DNA of 64,000 bases from Pirellulales bacterium (GTDB taxonomy: Bacteria > Planctomycetota > Planctomycetia > Pirellulales > JACPPG01): positions 1 through 64,000 of the forward strand of contig DASYDW010000077.1 in the NCBI GenBank assembly GCA_036499395.1. The letters are read 5' to 3'. Positions within the stretch are counted from its first letter, which is position 1. Each line of letters begins with the position of its first letter. The notes below the pieces were generated by a model that did not search any database, was not told the DNA's origin, and saw only the letters and a program-made list of their open reading frames with translations. Position numbers and translations under genes: made by a program. This document shows, one piece after another, positions 44,639-52,758 of the stretch.

Positions 44639-44733
44639 CTGTCAAAGAAAAACACCCGTCGTCAGCGGCTGACAACGGGTGTCTTCGAGGGTGGCTGAGG
44701 GGTCTCGAACCCCCGACCTCCAGAACCACAATC
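44639..44733 (-). repeat. Right attachment-site repeat (95 bp) of the tRNA-His island
   Basis: Identical to 40285-40379. Here the repeat continues into the intact tRNA-His gene, so this copy restores the tRNA after integration. Upstream of the repeat the two copies share only scattered bases (GCGTAAGT versus CCGTAAGT). Confidence 0.92.
44641..44682 (-). terminator. Rho-independent terminator of tRNA-His
   Basis: A near-perfect 15-base inverted repeat (arms 44652-44666 and 44668-44682, one mismatch) is followed on the minus strand by TTTTTCTTTGAC. It lies eight bases behind the 3' end of tRNA-His. Confidence 0.85.
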
Positions 44734-44764
44734 TGGCGCTCTAACCAACTGAGCTACAGCCACC
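44690..44764 (-). tRNA. tRNA-His (anticodon GTG)
   Basis: On the minus strand the acceptor stem is GTGGCTG/CAGCCAC. The anticodon arm is CCAGA-TTGTGGT-TCTGG with anticodon GTG, and the T arm is CGGGG-GTTCGAA-CCCCC. The extra 5' G (G-1) opposite C73, the identity element of histidine tRNA, is present. CCA is not encoded. The gene is the integration site of the neighbouring island; its 3' part is duplicated at 40336-40379. Confidence 0.96.
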
Positions 44765-44780
44765 GTATCGCAAGTCCCCG

Positions 44781-44809
44781 AATATAATGGCCCCGAAAAA
44801 AGGGGTCAA
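44781..44809 (-). promoter_or_regulatory. Promoter of tRNA-His
   Basis: The minus strand carries TTGACC (44804-44809), a 17-base spacer and TATATT (44781-44786). The predicted start is about ten bases before the tRNA. This is a very good match to a housekeeping sigma promoter. Confidence 0.75.
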
Positions 44810-44886
44810 CGCCGCTAGGCTCCCTCTTCGGCGGCAGATTCCAAGGCTCGGCGGGCACCGCCGGCCTTCAAGCACGTCAATCGCGC

Positions 44887-45699
44887 CTATTTTCCGCCCA
44901 ATCCGGCCGCAGCCGGCTGCTCCTTCATTTCCCGCTCGACCTTCAAGAACACATCGCCGTGGTCAAGGTTCACCAGATCGGCCTGGCGCTCCACGATCTG
45001 GCGAAATGCGGCGGGATCCTTTTTAGTCTGCAGGATCATGATTTTCAGATTTCTGGCCCGGCACGCTTCGACCAGTTCGTCGGTCATGGCGCGCAGCGAC
45101 GTTTCGACGATATTGGCGTGATAGCGATCGGCCGCTTCACGCACGTCGTCTACGCTGCCGACGTTGACTTTCAGGGGCAATTGCTTGTCGAGTTCGCGGA
45201 ACTCGATCGCCTTTTCCACCCGATCGAACCAGAAGAAACAATCCTTTTCCATGCCGACATCGTAGACCAGCTTGATCAGCTGCTGAAGGTCGGCGTGCTT
45301 GACGTCGAAGTAAACCTTGATGCGACCTTTGATCGCCCGCAGGTAGGGTTCGAGTCGGGGCACCTTTTCGCCGGCGAATTTCTTATCGAACCAACTGCCG
45401 GCGTCCAGGGCGTCGATTTCGTCGCTTGTCAGTTGGAAAAGAAAGCCCTTCCCGTTCGTGGTACGGTTCACCCACGGGTCGTGCAGGATGTACAGAACAC
45501 CGTCCTTGCTGGTGCGGACGTCAATTTCGACGTAGGCCACGCCCCACTCGATGCACAACTCGGCCGCCGCCAAAGTGTTCTCCGGCGCGTATTCGTTCGC
45601 CCCGCGATGGCAAACGACGTCTACAGCCCGGACTGGACTGGCCGTGGCCAGCAGTAGAAAGCATGAGACGGCGCACCATCGGTAACGTGCAAGGTTCAT
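44887..45699 (-). CDS. Secreted glycerophosphodiester phosphodiesterase
   Basis: The ATG at 45699 gives a signal peptide (YRWCAVSCFLLLATASPVRA) and 270 residues; a further 33 upstream codons look unrelated. The GDPD-family motifs are present: VVCHRGANEYAPENT with the catalytic His and Arg, EIDVRTSKDGVLYILHDP with metal-binding Glu-x-Asp and the second histidine, and KVYFDVKH. The enzyme hydrolyses glycerophosphodiesters to an alcohol and glycerol 3-phosphate, probably in the periplasm. The length fits the family. No transporter is adjacent. Confidence 0.9.
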   Translation of the reverse strand: MNLARYRWCAVSCFLLLATASPVRAVDVVCHRGANEYAPENTLAAAELCIEWGVAYVEIDVRTSKDGVLYILHDPWVNRTTNGKGFLFQLTSDEIDALDAGSWFDKKFAGEKVPRLEPYLRAIKGRIKVYFDVKHADLQQLIKLVYDVGMEKDCFFWFDRVEKAIEFRELDKQLPLKVNVGSVDDVREAADRYHANIVETSLRAMTDELVEACRARNLKIMILQTKKDPAAFRQIVERQADLVNLDHGDVFLKVEREMKEQPAAAGLGGK

Positions 45700-45790
45700 C
45701 GTGATTTGTCTCGGCTCAATCGGCAGGGCTGGCTCACCTAGGACGTTCCTGCCATCATTGTGCGCAGATCGCAGTCGAGACGAAAGTCCC

Positions 45791-45805
45791 GGCCTCAAAG
45801 AGGCC
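45791..45805. repeat. Intergenic hairpin GGCCTC-AAA-GAGGCC
   Basis: A six-base stem and AAA loop followed by AGCTACAGA, resembling the element at 8186-8205. It sits in the divergent space between the phosphodiesterase and BtuF-like genes. Confidence 0.35.
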
Positions 45806-45839
45806 AGCTACAGAAGTGCAGCAGCCACAGAGGTAGAAC

Positions 45840-46793
45840 GTGGACAATGCTTCCACCCCGCGCCGCATTGCTTCGCTACTGGCCAGCGGCACCGAGATTC
45901 TCTACGGCCTGGGCCTCGGAGAGCGGGTCGTGGCCGTTAGTCACGAATGTGATTTCCCATCGACCGTAGCCGGCAAGCCCCGCGTCACGACCAGCCATGT
46001 CGCGGCACCAACCAGCGGCGAAATCGACAACCAGGTTCGTCAGCGGCTGGCTGCCGGCCAACCCCTATATGGCATCGACGTGGAAACGCTCGTCCGGCTG
46101 GCCCCTGACCTGATCGTCACGCAAGCCCAGTGCGATGTTTGCGCCGTGAAGTACGAAGACGTCTTGGCAATGGTGCGCGACGAGCCCGCACTGCATGCAA
46201 CGCGCGTCGTTGCCCTCAACCCGATGACACTGGCCGATATCTTTGCGGACGTCGATCGCATCGGCGAAGCGACACGCACCGTCGATACCGCGAAAGGCTT
46301 TATTTCCGCTCTTCAAAAACGGGTGGACGCCGTTCGGGAAAAATCGGCGACCGTCTCGCGCGACCGACGTCCGCGTGTGGCAGCCATCGAATGGATCGAA
46401 CCCTTGATGCTGGCCGGTAACTGGATGCCCGAGCTGTTGGAATTGGCCGGAGGTGTGCAACCACTTGCACACAAAGGCCAACACAGCACCTACAGTGAAT
46501 ATCAGGACCTCGTAGCGTTCGATCCGGAAGTCATCCTGGTCCTGCCGTGCGGCTTCGATCTGGCAAGGGCAGTGGCCGAGGCCGATTCATTCTTCAAACT
46601 ACCAGGCTGGCACGACCTGGCGGCCGTGCGCGACGGACGCGTGTATGCCCTGGACGGGAACGCTTATTTCAATCGCTCGGGACCGCGCATCGTCGACAGT
46701 TTGGAAATCGTGGCCGGGCTGCTACATCCCAAACTGTTCGGCATGCCATCGGATATGAGAGATGGCATTTCCGTCTGGCAACAGTTGGGATAG
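45840..46793 (+). CDS. BtuF-like cobalamin-binding (periplasmic-binding-protein-fold) protein
   Basis: A GTG start at 45840 gives 317 residues beginning MDNASTPRRIASLLASGTEI. The fold matches vitamin-B12/siderophore-binding proteins: ASGTEILYGLGLGERVVAVS, YGIDVETLVRLAPDLIVTQA, CDVCAVKYEDV and VLPCGFDLARA. No signal peptide or lipobox is visible, so the protein should be cytosolic unless the start is misplaced. That is unusual for a classical ABC binding protein but is seen in a subgroup of BtuF-like proteins. No ABC transporter genes are adjacent. Confidence 0.8.
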   Translation: MDNASTPRRIASLLASGTEILYGLGLGERVVAVSHECDFPSTVAGKPRVTTSHVAAPTSGEIDNQVRQRLAAGQPLYGIDVETLVRLAPDLIVTQAQCDVCAVKYEDVLAMVRDEPALHATRVVALNPMTLADIFADVDRIGEATRTVDTAKGFISALQKRVDAVREKSATVSRDRRPRVAAIEWIEPLMLAGNWMPELLELAGGVQPLAHKGQHSTYSEYQDLVAFDPEVILVLPCGFDLARAVAEADSFFKLPGWHDLAAVRDGRVYALDGNAYFNRSGPRIVDSLEIVAGLLHPKLFGMPSDMRDGISVWQQLG

Positions 46794-46868
46794 CGATCCG
46801 CGTCCCTAGTCCTCAACACTGTCGCCAGGCACCTTCTGCTGACGATGCCCCAGACACACGACTTGCGC

Positions 46869-47597
46869 TCACAGCGCATGTGCGGACTGAGCGAGGCGGG
46901 CCAGCATACCGCGATGCGTGGGCTCGTCCGGGTCGCGCAGCAATCCCCACCGGCTGGCTTGCCAGAAGTCCCTGCTGCGCACTTCCAGCGCCGTCAGCCA
47001 GCCGTGCCGCCAGCAGGCGGTGTCAATGCAAACGGCGAAACCCAGATCGCAGATTTCCGAATTCTCTTGTTCGGTATGCCCAACGATCACAGTCTTGCCC
47101 GAGACATGCGGCCGCAGTTCGGCCGGATCGAACAATCCCCAGCGCAACTGATGCTCAGGCTGTTCCTGCATGGGCAATTCGGAAACGTAATGGGCGTGCG
47201 TAAATATGAATTCGTCCGTCTCATAATAGTCCACGGCTTCGCTCAACAACTGCCAATGCCGCTCGGGTATGACATCGAGCGAGCCGCCAAAGCGATAGGA
47301 ATTAAGCGTCGACACCCCGCCGCAATTCTCCCAGTACCGCAATGCCTGTTCATTATTTCGTGCTGCCAGCAGCATCTCTTCGTGATTTCCCTTGATGGCA
47401 ATCACAGAGCAGCGATGCTTCAAAGAAAGAACGTAGTCGAGTACCTGACAACTGTCGCGCCCCTGGTCGATCAGGTCCCCCAGCAGAACGAGTTGATCCC
47501 CGGGCGCGGGACGAATCGTCTCGATCAAGGCTTCCAGCGCGTGTACGCAGCCGTGGATATCGCCGATCGCGATCAATCGGCCGGAGAGTTCAGACAT
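46869..47597 (-). CDS. Metallophosphatase (PrpA/ApaH-like)
   Basis: The 242-residue protein has the calcineurin-type metal-binding motifs GDIHGCVHALEAL, LLGDLIDQGRDS (usually GDYVDRG), IKGNHEEMLLAA, THAHYV and VGHTEQE. These provide the two-metal phosphoesterase centre. The group includes Ser/Thr protein phosphatases and diadenosine-polyphosphate hydrolases; the substrate here is unknown. No signal peptide. It is divergent from the following histidine kinase, with about 290 bases between. Confidence 0.88.
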   Translation of the reverse strand: MSELSGRLIAIGDIHGCVHALEALIETIRPAPGDQLVLLGDLIDQGRDSCQVLDYVLSLKHRCSVIAIKGNHEEMLLAARNNEQALRYWENCGGVSTLNSYRFGGSLDVIPERHWQLLSEAVDYYETDEFIFTHAHYVSELPMQEQPEHQLRWGLFDPAELRPHVSGKTVIVGHTEQENSEICDLGFAVCIDTACWRHGWLTALEVRSRDFWQASRWGLLRDPDEPTHRGMLARLAQSAHAL

Positions 47598-47886
47598 GCA
47601 GTATTACAACCGGCGAAACCTGGTGAGTCACAAGGAACGTATTAGGCTAGGTGCCCGCGACGAACTAAACAAGCCGACGGGCGGTCGCGATAAGACCCGG
47701 CGGTTGGCCCACCCCCTGTTTGCGAGGTTTATGACGTCGAGCAGCGAACAGTGTTTAAGTTGTGAAATCAGGCAGACAAATCATCGTAACGGCCTATACC
47801 CCGCCGACGCCGGTTATGCGAAAATGGCGAAGTTGCACGTGCTTCGCTGCCGGTTCTCGGCCATTTATTCCTTCTCATCGTCTTGC

Positions 47887-50169
47887 ATGAATCGTTTCCG
47901 GGCTTTCATTCAGGCGTTGCTCGTGGCTTTCGTCGCAACATTATTGACGATGCCTGTGCGGTTCTACGTCTTCGTGAAATGCTTGGACGTACACGCACCG
48001 TTTTTTCCCTACCTCATCGCGGTCGTCGCAGCCACCCGGATTGGCGGCATGTCGGCCGGAGTGATCGCAACGGGCCTCAGCTCGGCAATGGTCACCACGA
48101 TGATTCTCATGCGGGCCGGACTGCAAGGTATGCCTCGAACCTTGCAGATCCGCATGCTGATCTTTGTCGCGATTGGTGTTCTGACCGCATGGCTGATCGA
48201 TTCCTTCCGCACGGCGTCGCGGCGTGCGGTCCATCGTCAAGAGCAATTGGAATATGAGATCGCCGAACGCCGCAGAGCCGAGACCGCGGAGCGCGAGCAC
48301 CGGCAACGCCTGGCTGCCGAGATCGATCGCCGCGCGGCGGCGGAATTGGCCGTCACCGAGCGTGAAGAACGCATGCGCATGGCCGTGGAATCGGCGCAGA
48401 TCGGCACCTGGGATTTCAATCCCATCACCGGCGAACGCAACTGGTCCGACCGTGCCAAAGTCATGTTCGGTTTGCCGGCGGATAGGGACGTCACCAACGT
48501 TTCCTACCTCGATCGGATCCATCCCGACGACCGGGAGAGAGCCGAAGAGGCCGTGCAAAAAGCGCTCAATCCAACCGGCACCGGCCGCTACGAAATCGAG
48601 TGCCGGCTGCTGCGCCCGGACGGCAACGTGGGGTGGTTCGTCGTAAAAGGTCAGGTATTTTTCACAGGCGAGGGGGCAGCCCGCCGGCCCGCACGGTTCA
48701 TCGGCACGGTGATGGAAATCACCGAACGCAAGAAGACCGAGCAAGCTTTACGCCGGGCCGAGGAACGGTTTCGCAAGCTGGCCACGTTCGCCCCGGTGGG
48801 GATTTTTCATACCGATGAGATCGGCCGCTGTTTGTTTGTTAACGACGCCTGGCGCGCGATCGCTGGAGCGAGCGCCGAAGAAGCTCTGGGAGACGGCTGG
48901 GCTCGGTTTCTACATCCCGACGATCAGGAGCGCGTCGTTCGCGAATGGCACGAGGCAGCCCGCAATCGAATCAACCAATCCAATGAGTTTCGCTTCGTTA
49001 ACCCGCGCACGGGAATTCGCTGGGTGGCAGCGGCGGTGATGGCTTTGACGGACGACGGTGGCGAAGTGAACGGTTATGTCGGCACGATTGTCGACCTGAC
49101 GGACCGCAAGGCCGTGGAAGACGTTATCCGCGCCGACGAGGCGCGACTGCGTTCGATTCTCGATAACTCACCGGCGGTGATCTCGCTCAAGGACTTGGAG
49201 GGCCGTTACGTTCTTGTGAATCGCGCCTGGGAGCAAGTTTACGACGTTACCAACGAACAGATCGTGGGGCGCACCAACTATGACCTGCTGCCAATGACCA
49301 GGTCCAGCCACATGTCGCGGGCGATCGCCGATCAGTTCGCCAGAGTCGACCGCCAGGTGATCGAAACGGGAATGCCGACCGAATTCGAAGATCCTCTGCC
49401 GGACGGGGAAGACGAAAAAGTGTTCGTCACGGTGAAGTTTCCCATTACGGATGAACATGGCAGAATTACCGGCGTGGGCGGCATAACGACCGATATCACC
49501 GAGCGGCGCAAGGCCGTCGACTCGTTGCTGGCTGAGCAGGATTTGTTGCGCAGGACGCTTGAGAGCGTGGACAACGAGCGGCAACTCGTGGTGTACGAAA
49601 TCCACGACGGACTGATTCAATACATCGCCGGTGCGCTCATGCAGGTGGAGTCCCTGCCGAAGCCGTCCGATCCTCTGGCCGCCGAGTCGCTGTGCGGCGT
49701 GACCGACGCCCTACGAAAGGCCGTGGCCGAAGGGCGTCGTCTGATCAATGGCATCCGCACTCCCGTTCTGGACGACCTGGGCGTGGTGGCAGCGCTCGAA
49801 ACCCTGATTCATGAGGAGGACCGAGCCCACGTACACGTCGAGTTCGTCAGAGACGAAGAACTCGACCGTATGGATCCCAAAATCGAGGAAGCGATTTACC
49901 GCATCACGCAAGAGGCGCTGACGAATGTCGGCAAGCACAGCCGCAGCAAAAACGTGCGCGTCGAAATCGGCCGCCGCGGTGACCGGGTGCATCTAGAGAT
50001 TCGCGATTGGGGCGTCGGCTTCATGCCGACCCATCGCCTCAAGGGAACACACGGCCTGGGGGGCATGACCGAGCGAGCCCGCATCGTCGGCGGTCAATGC
50101 GCCATTAAGAGCGCGCTCGGGCAGGGAACGCAGGTCGTAGTCGATTTGCCGTACGTCACCCGCATGTAG
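47887..50169 (+). CDS. Membrane sensor histidine kinase with three PAS domains (NarL-type)
   Basis: I choose the ATG at 47887 (MNRFRAFIQALLVAFVATLL); the frame is open to 47596, but the upstream part looks non-coding. The 760-residue protein has an N-terminal membrane region of about four helices (1-110, DUF4118-like), a coiled-coil linker and three PAS domains (about 165-285, 295-410 and 425-545). A HisKA_3 dimerisation domain follows with phospho-acceptor H573 in VVYEIHDGLIQYIAG, then a NarL-type ATPase domain (EAIYRITQEALTNVGKHS, GLGGMTERARIVGG). No response regulator or receiver domain is adjacent, so its partner is encoded elsewhere. The signal is unknown. Confidence 0.9.
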   Translation: MNRFRAFIQALLVAFVATLLTMPVRFYVFVKCLDVHAPFFPYLIAVVAATRIGGMSAGVIATGLSSAMVTTMILMRAGLQGMPRTLQIRMLIFVAIGVLTAWLIDSFRTASRRAVHRQEQLEYEIAERRRAETAEREHRQRLAAEIDRRAAAELAVTEREERMRMAVESAQIGTWDFNPITGERNWSDRAKVMFGLPADRDVTNVSYLDRIHPDDRERAEEAVQKALNPTGTGRYEIECRLLRPDGNVGWFVVKGQVFFTGEGAARRPARFIGTVMEITERKKTEQALRRAEERFRKLATFAPVGIFHTDEIGRCLFVNDAWRAIAGASAEEALGDGWARFLHPDDQERVVREWHEAARNRINQSNEFRFVNPRTGIRWVAAAVMALTDDGGEVNGYVGTIVDLTDRKAVEDVIRADEARLRSILDNSPAVISLKDLEGRYVLVNRAWEQVYDVTNEQIVGRTNYDLLPMTRSSHMSRAIADQFARVDRQVIETGMPTEFEDPLPDGEDEKVFVTVKFPITDEHGRITGVGGITTDITERRKAVDSLLAEQDLLRRTLESVDNERQLVVYEIHDGLIQYIAGALMQVESLPKPSDPLAAESLCGVTDALRKAVAEGRRLINGIRTPVLDDLGVVAALETLIHEEDRAHVHVEFVRDEELDRMDPKIEEAIYRITQEALTNVGKHSRSKNVRVEIGRRGDRVHLEIRDWGVGFMPTHRLKGTHGLGGMTERARIVGGQCAIKSALGQGTQVVVDLPYVTRM

Positions 50170-50230
50170 CGCCGCTGACTGGCCCCCTGGTGCGAGTCAG
50201 TCGAGCGGTACGGAGTTCACCGGCGTCAGA

Positions 50231-51304
50231 TCACCTATCCAGCGCGTTCAGCAATTTGCCGTCGTCACGATGGGCGAGTTGCTGGAGAACGAGCGGGTCG
50301 ATCGATGTCGACAGCAGGCGCACGTTGCCATCGCCGAACGCGATGTTGGCTTGCAACGGATGAGCACTGCTGAAACCGCCCACGTAGAGAGGATCGACCG
50401 TCACGACGACCGGCGTCTGAATGGGCTGTATCACGGCGGGCTGTCCCACCTGGCCGTCGACTGCTTCCGTGGCGTCGGTTTCGGCATCATTGTCCGGCGT
50501 GACCTGTTGTGCGGACGCGTTTGGGGCCGCGGGCGCGATTGCAGCTTCGTCAGCCGGCGTCGGTGCGGTCGGATTCGGTGTCGGGGCTTGCGCCGTGACC
50601 CTCGCTCCGTTGATCGGCGTGCCGGCATTGCGCAGCGTTGCGCGGGTGCCGCTCATCCAGCCCAGGTCGTCCGCGTCGACGCGCTTCTCAGCCAGAAATA
50701 TGGTGTGTGCCAGGCCGTCGCGCACGTCCTCGTCGCGCAGGCGGCTATTGAGGAAAAAGATGCCATGATTGTCGACGTCGATCGGCGCTTCCACGTCGTG
50801 ATGCGATCCGGCGTAGGAGCTGATGCCGAAATTGTTGGCCGCATCAGTGCCTTCCGAGGGACAGCGCAGAACCGCCAGGCTAATCTGCCGCACGGCGGCA
50901 TTCGCCGGGGCATAGACGCTCTGCTTGTGATCGATGTGCCGGTATATGTTCATCTCGTCCAGATACGGGAGCGATTGCGCAATCCAGTTTTGATGAAATC
51001 CTTGCGGTTCGCTGCGAATTGGTCCCTGCGCGTCGAGCGTGCCGGACGGAAGAAAGGCATGAGCGGACTGGTAACTGTGTACCGCCATCAACAGACGGGC
51101 CAGGTTGCTCGTGCATTCGGTGCGTCGAGCTGACTCGCGCGAGGCCTGCACCGCCGGCAATCCCATTCCGACCATGACGCCAATAATGGCGATCACCACC
51201 AGCAACTCGACCAGCGTAAAGCCTCTCGGGCAACGGCTGCGCCGCGAAGCAGTCGTCCGCGTCACCGATAGCCGTTGCAGAGTATTATCGTGAAAGTGAT
51301 TCAT
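50231..51304 (-). CDS. DUF1559 prepilin-like protein, last gene of the secretion operon
   Basis: The ATG at 51304 overlaps the stop of the upstream gene (ATGA). The 357-residue protein has the prepilin signal GFTLVELLVVIAIIGVMVGM (cleaved after the glycine, about residue 28), the DUF1559 opening PAVQASRESARRTECTSNLA and the C-terminal ANIAFGDGNVRLLSTSID. Between them lies a low-complexity Ala/Pro/Thr-rich insertion (about residues 235-290) that interrupts the usual fold. It is probably a major pseudopilin of the operon's secretion or pilus system. Confidence 0.85.
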   Translation of the reverse strand: MNHFHDNTLQRLSVTRTTASRRSRCPRGFTLVELLVVIAIIGVMVGMGLPAVQASRESARRTECTSNLARLLMAVHSYQSAHAFLPSGTLDAQGPIRSEPQGFHQNWIAQSLPYLDEMNIYRHIDHKQSVYAPANAAVRQISLAVLRCPSEGTDAANNFGISSYAGSHHDVEAPIDVDNHGIFFLNSRLRDEDVRDGLAHTIFLAEKRVDADDLGWMSGTRATLRNAGTPINGARVTAQAPTPNPTAPTPADEAAIAPAAPNASAQQVTPDNDAETDATEAVDGQVGQPAVIQPIQTPVVVTVDPLYVGGFSSAHPLQANIAFGDGNVRLLSTSIDPLVLQQLAHRDDGKLLNALDR

Positions 51305-51753
51305 CGTTGCTCTTCCTTTTGATCGAGGACGAGGGTCGTCTCGAGCGTTTTACGAATTCGGCGGACGGGATCGTTGGGATAGTCGGCCTGCACGTGAATG
51401 CTGCGCTGATCAGGATGATCGGCGACAGGCTTGACCGTGATCGTGACCGCGGCCGCATCGATCGAGCTCAATTCATTGGCCGGCACGTCCCAAGTTTCAC
51501 CCTGGTAGTCGGCCGCACGACTGAGCTGCGCATGGGCGCGATCGACACCTGCCTCGGCCAAGCGAACCACTTGCAGATTCTGCCGCTGGGTGCGCAGCTG
51601 CTGCTGTTCGACGATCGCGCTGCGCAACATGCCCAGCACGGCAGCCAGGGCCACGGCCAGGCAGACCATCACCATGATCAGCGTTGCGCCGCCTCGGTTC
51701 GTATGTTGCCGATGACTCGTTGCGACGTTCGTGTTTCTGCACGGCGACGACAT
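51301..51753 (-). CDS. PilX-like / minor pseudopilin protein
   Basis: The ATG at 51753 lies four bases behind the stop of the upstream gene and gives 150 residues. The N-terminus is GGATLIMVMVCLAVALAAVL, a hydrophobic helix like PilX/GspK-type minor pilins but without the glutamate at position 5. A helical stretch EQQQLRTQRQNLQVVRLAEA follows. It overlaps the next gene by four bases. The role is inferred from operon position. Confidence 0.7.
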   Translation of the reverse strand: MSSPCRNTNVATSHRQHTNRGGATLIMVMVCLAVALAAVLGMLRSAIVEQQQLRTQRQNLQVVRLAEAGVDRAHAQLSRAADYQGETWDVPANELSSIDAAAVTITVKPVADHPDQRSIHVQADYPNDPVRRIRKTLETTLVLDQKEEQR

Positions 51754-51757
51754 TGGC

Positions 51758-52348
51758 TTACTCTTTTCCACGGGGCGATGGCTTGGTCCACTTCCCGACC
51801 AGAGCGTCGGTGCGCGTCGTGCGGATCTCGGCCAGTTCCAATTGCTCAAAACCAAGCGGCGCACAAACGAGCATCGAAATCATCGGAGCGTCCTCGGCGC
51901 GCGCTTGCCAACGTACGGTGGAACTGGGCTTCAACAAAAATGTGTCGCGACCCGCGATTTCGTCACCGCGCTTTACGACGCGTTCGACTTGGGCCGGGCC
52001 GGCCGAATACTCGATCGTGCGACCGTCCTCGAGCGCAAGCACAATCTTGTCCGCGCTTTCGACCTGGGCAAGTTGCTGTAGCGCGTCAACTTGTGCCTGG
52101 TGGGCATCGCTGCGAAATGCCTCGGCCAGCCGATAATCGGCAGCCAGGTTCTGGGCGTGATGACGTGTCGACCGCTCGACACGCCAGACGCCTTGCAACA
52201 ACACCGCGGCTCCACCCATGACAGCCGAAGCCATGCTGACTGCGACCACCACTTCCACGAGCGTAAAGCCAGCGGCGCGCTGGCTTGCAAGGCGCCGGCG
52301 ACTCGCCCGCGATTTCGACGGCTCAACGATGGTGATTCGATGCGTCAT
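51758..52348 (-). CDS. Pseudopilin, GspJ-like
   Basis: The ATG at 52348 overlaps the stop of the upstream gene (ATGA). The 196-residue protein has the prepilin signal GFTLVEVVVAVSMASAVMGG (cleavage after about residue 27) followed by a helix and a beta-rich C-terminal domain, as in minor pseudopilins of type II systems. The assignment to the GspJ position is by operon order and is uncertain. Confidence 0.75.
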   Translation of the reverse strand: MTHRITIVEPSKSRASRRRLASQRAAGFTLVEVVVAVSMASAVMGGAAVLLQGVWRVERSTRHHAQNLAADYRLAEAFRSDAHQAQVDALQQLAQVESADKIVLALEDGRTIEYSAGPAQVERVVKRGDEIAGRDTFLLKPSSTVRWQARAEDAPMISMLVCAPLGFEQLELAEIRTTRTDALVGKWTKPSPRGKE

Positions 52349-52758
52349 GGCTGCTTATGCATGGAGTCTGGATACTTCCAGGTCGTTAGCCGGGTGTCAC
52401 GTTCCACGCCCGTGGGATTCATCCACGAGACCGTGATCGCGATACGCTTGTGCGAAACGGCCGAGGCTGCTTTCTCAGAACTGTCGATGCTCAATTTGCC
52501 CTCCGGTAACAGAGCCTGGGCTTGTGGCGACAGCGAGAGCTTTTCCAGATTTTCGTTGTCCACTTCTTCGTACGGCATCGCCGCGACGCGCTCGGCGACG
52601 TTCGCTGCCTCGCCCTGAGCAACGAATTGCCGATCGATTGCCACACGCTGCCGCGCACAGACGGTGAGCAGTTGCGCAGTGCCAACGAACGCTCCGGCCA
52701 GCATGCATAGGGCCGTGCAAACCTCGATCAATGTTGTTCCGCGTCGCGCAGCTCTCAT
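52345..52758 (-). CDS. Pseudopilin, GspI-like
   Basis: The 137-residue protein begins with GTTLIEVCTALCMLAGAFVG, a class III prepilin signal with the glutamate at position 5, and a short C-terminal domain as in GspI-type minor pseudopilins. It overlaps the following gene by four bases, and its start overlaps the end of the GspF-like gene upstream. Confidence 0.75.
   Translation of the reverse strand: MRAARRGTTLIEVCTALCMLAGAFVGTAQLLTVCARQRVAIDRQFVAQGEAANVAERVAAMPYEEVDNENLEKLSLSPQAQALLPEGKLSIDSSEKAASAVSHKRIAITVSWMNPTGVERDTRLTTWKYPDSMHKQP

Larger units (their letters stand above)
40285..44733. mobile_element. Small genomic island integrated in tRNA-His, no integrase seen
   Basis: Direct repeats of 95 bp at the ends define a unit of 4,354 bp. 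The right-hand copy completes the intact tRNA-His gene; the left-hand copy is the displaced 3' fragment. Cargo from right to left: a sigma-54 activator (plus strand), an intergenic control region, a PEP-CTERM/dockerin protein and a DUF1559 pseudopilin (minus strand). The codon use is less GC-rich than in the surrounding DNA. No integrase, excisionase or transposase is visible inside, so the element is either non-autonomous (mobilised by an integrase elsewhere) or a remnant. Confidence 0.85.

Noticed and set aside
44572..44787. Short plus-strand frame sharing a peptide with the one at 40 kb
   Set aside because: The shared peptide only reflects the duplicated tRNA-His 3' region; the DNA is a tRNA and terminator on the other strand.
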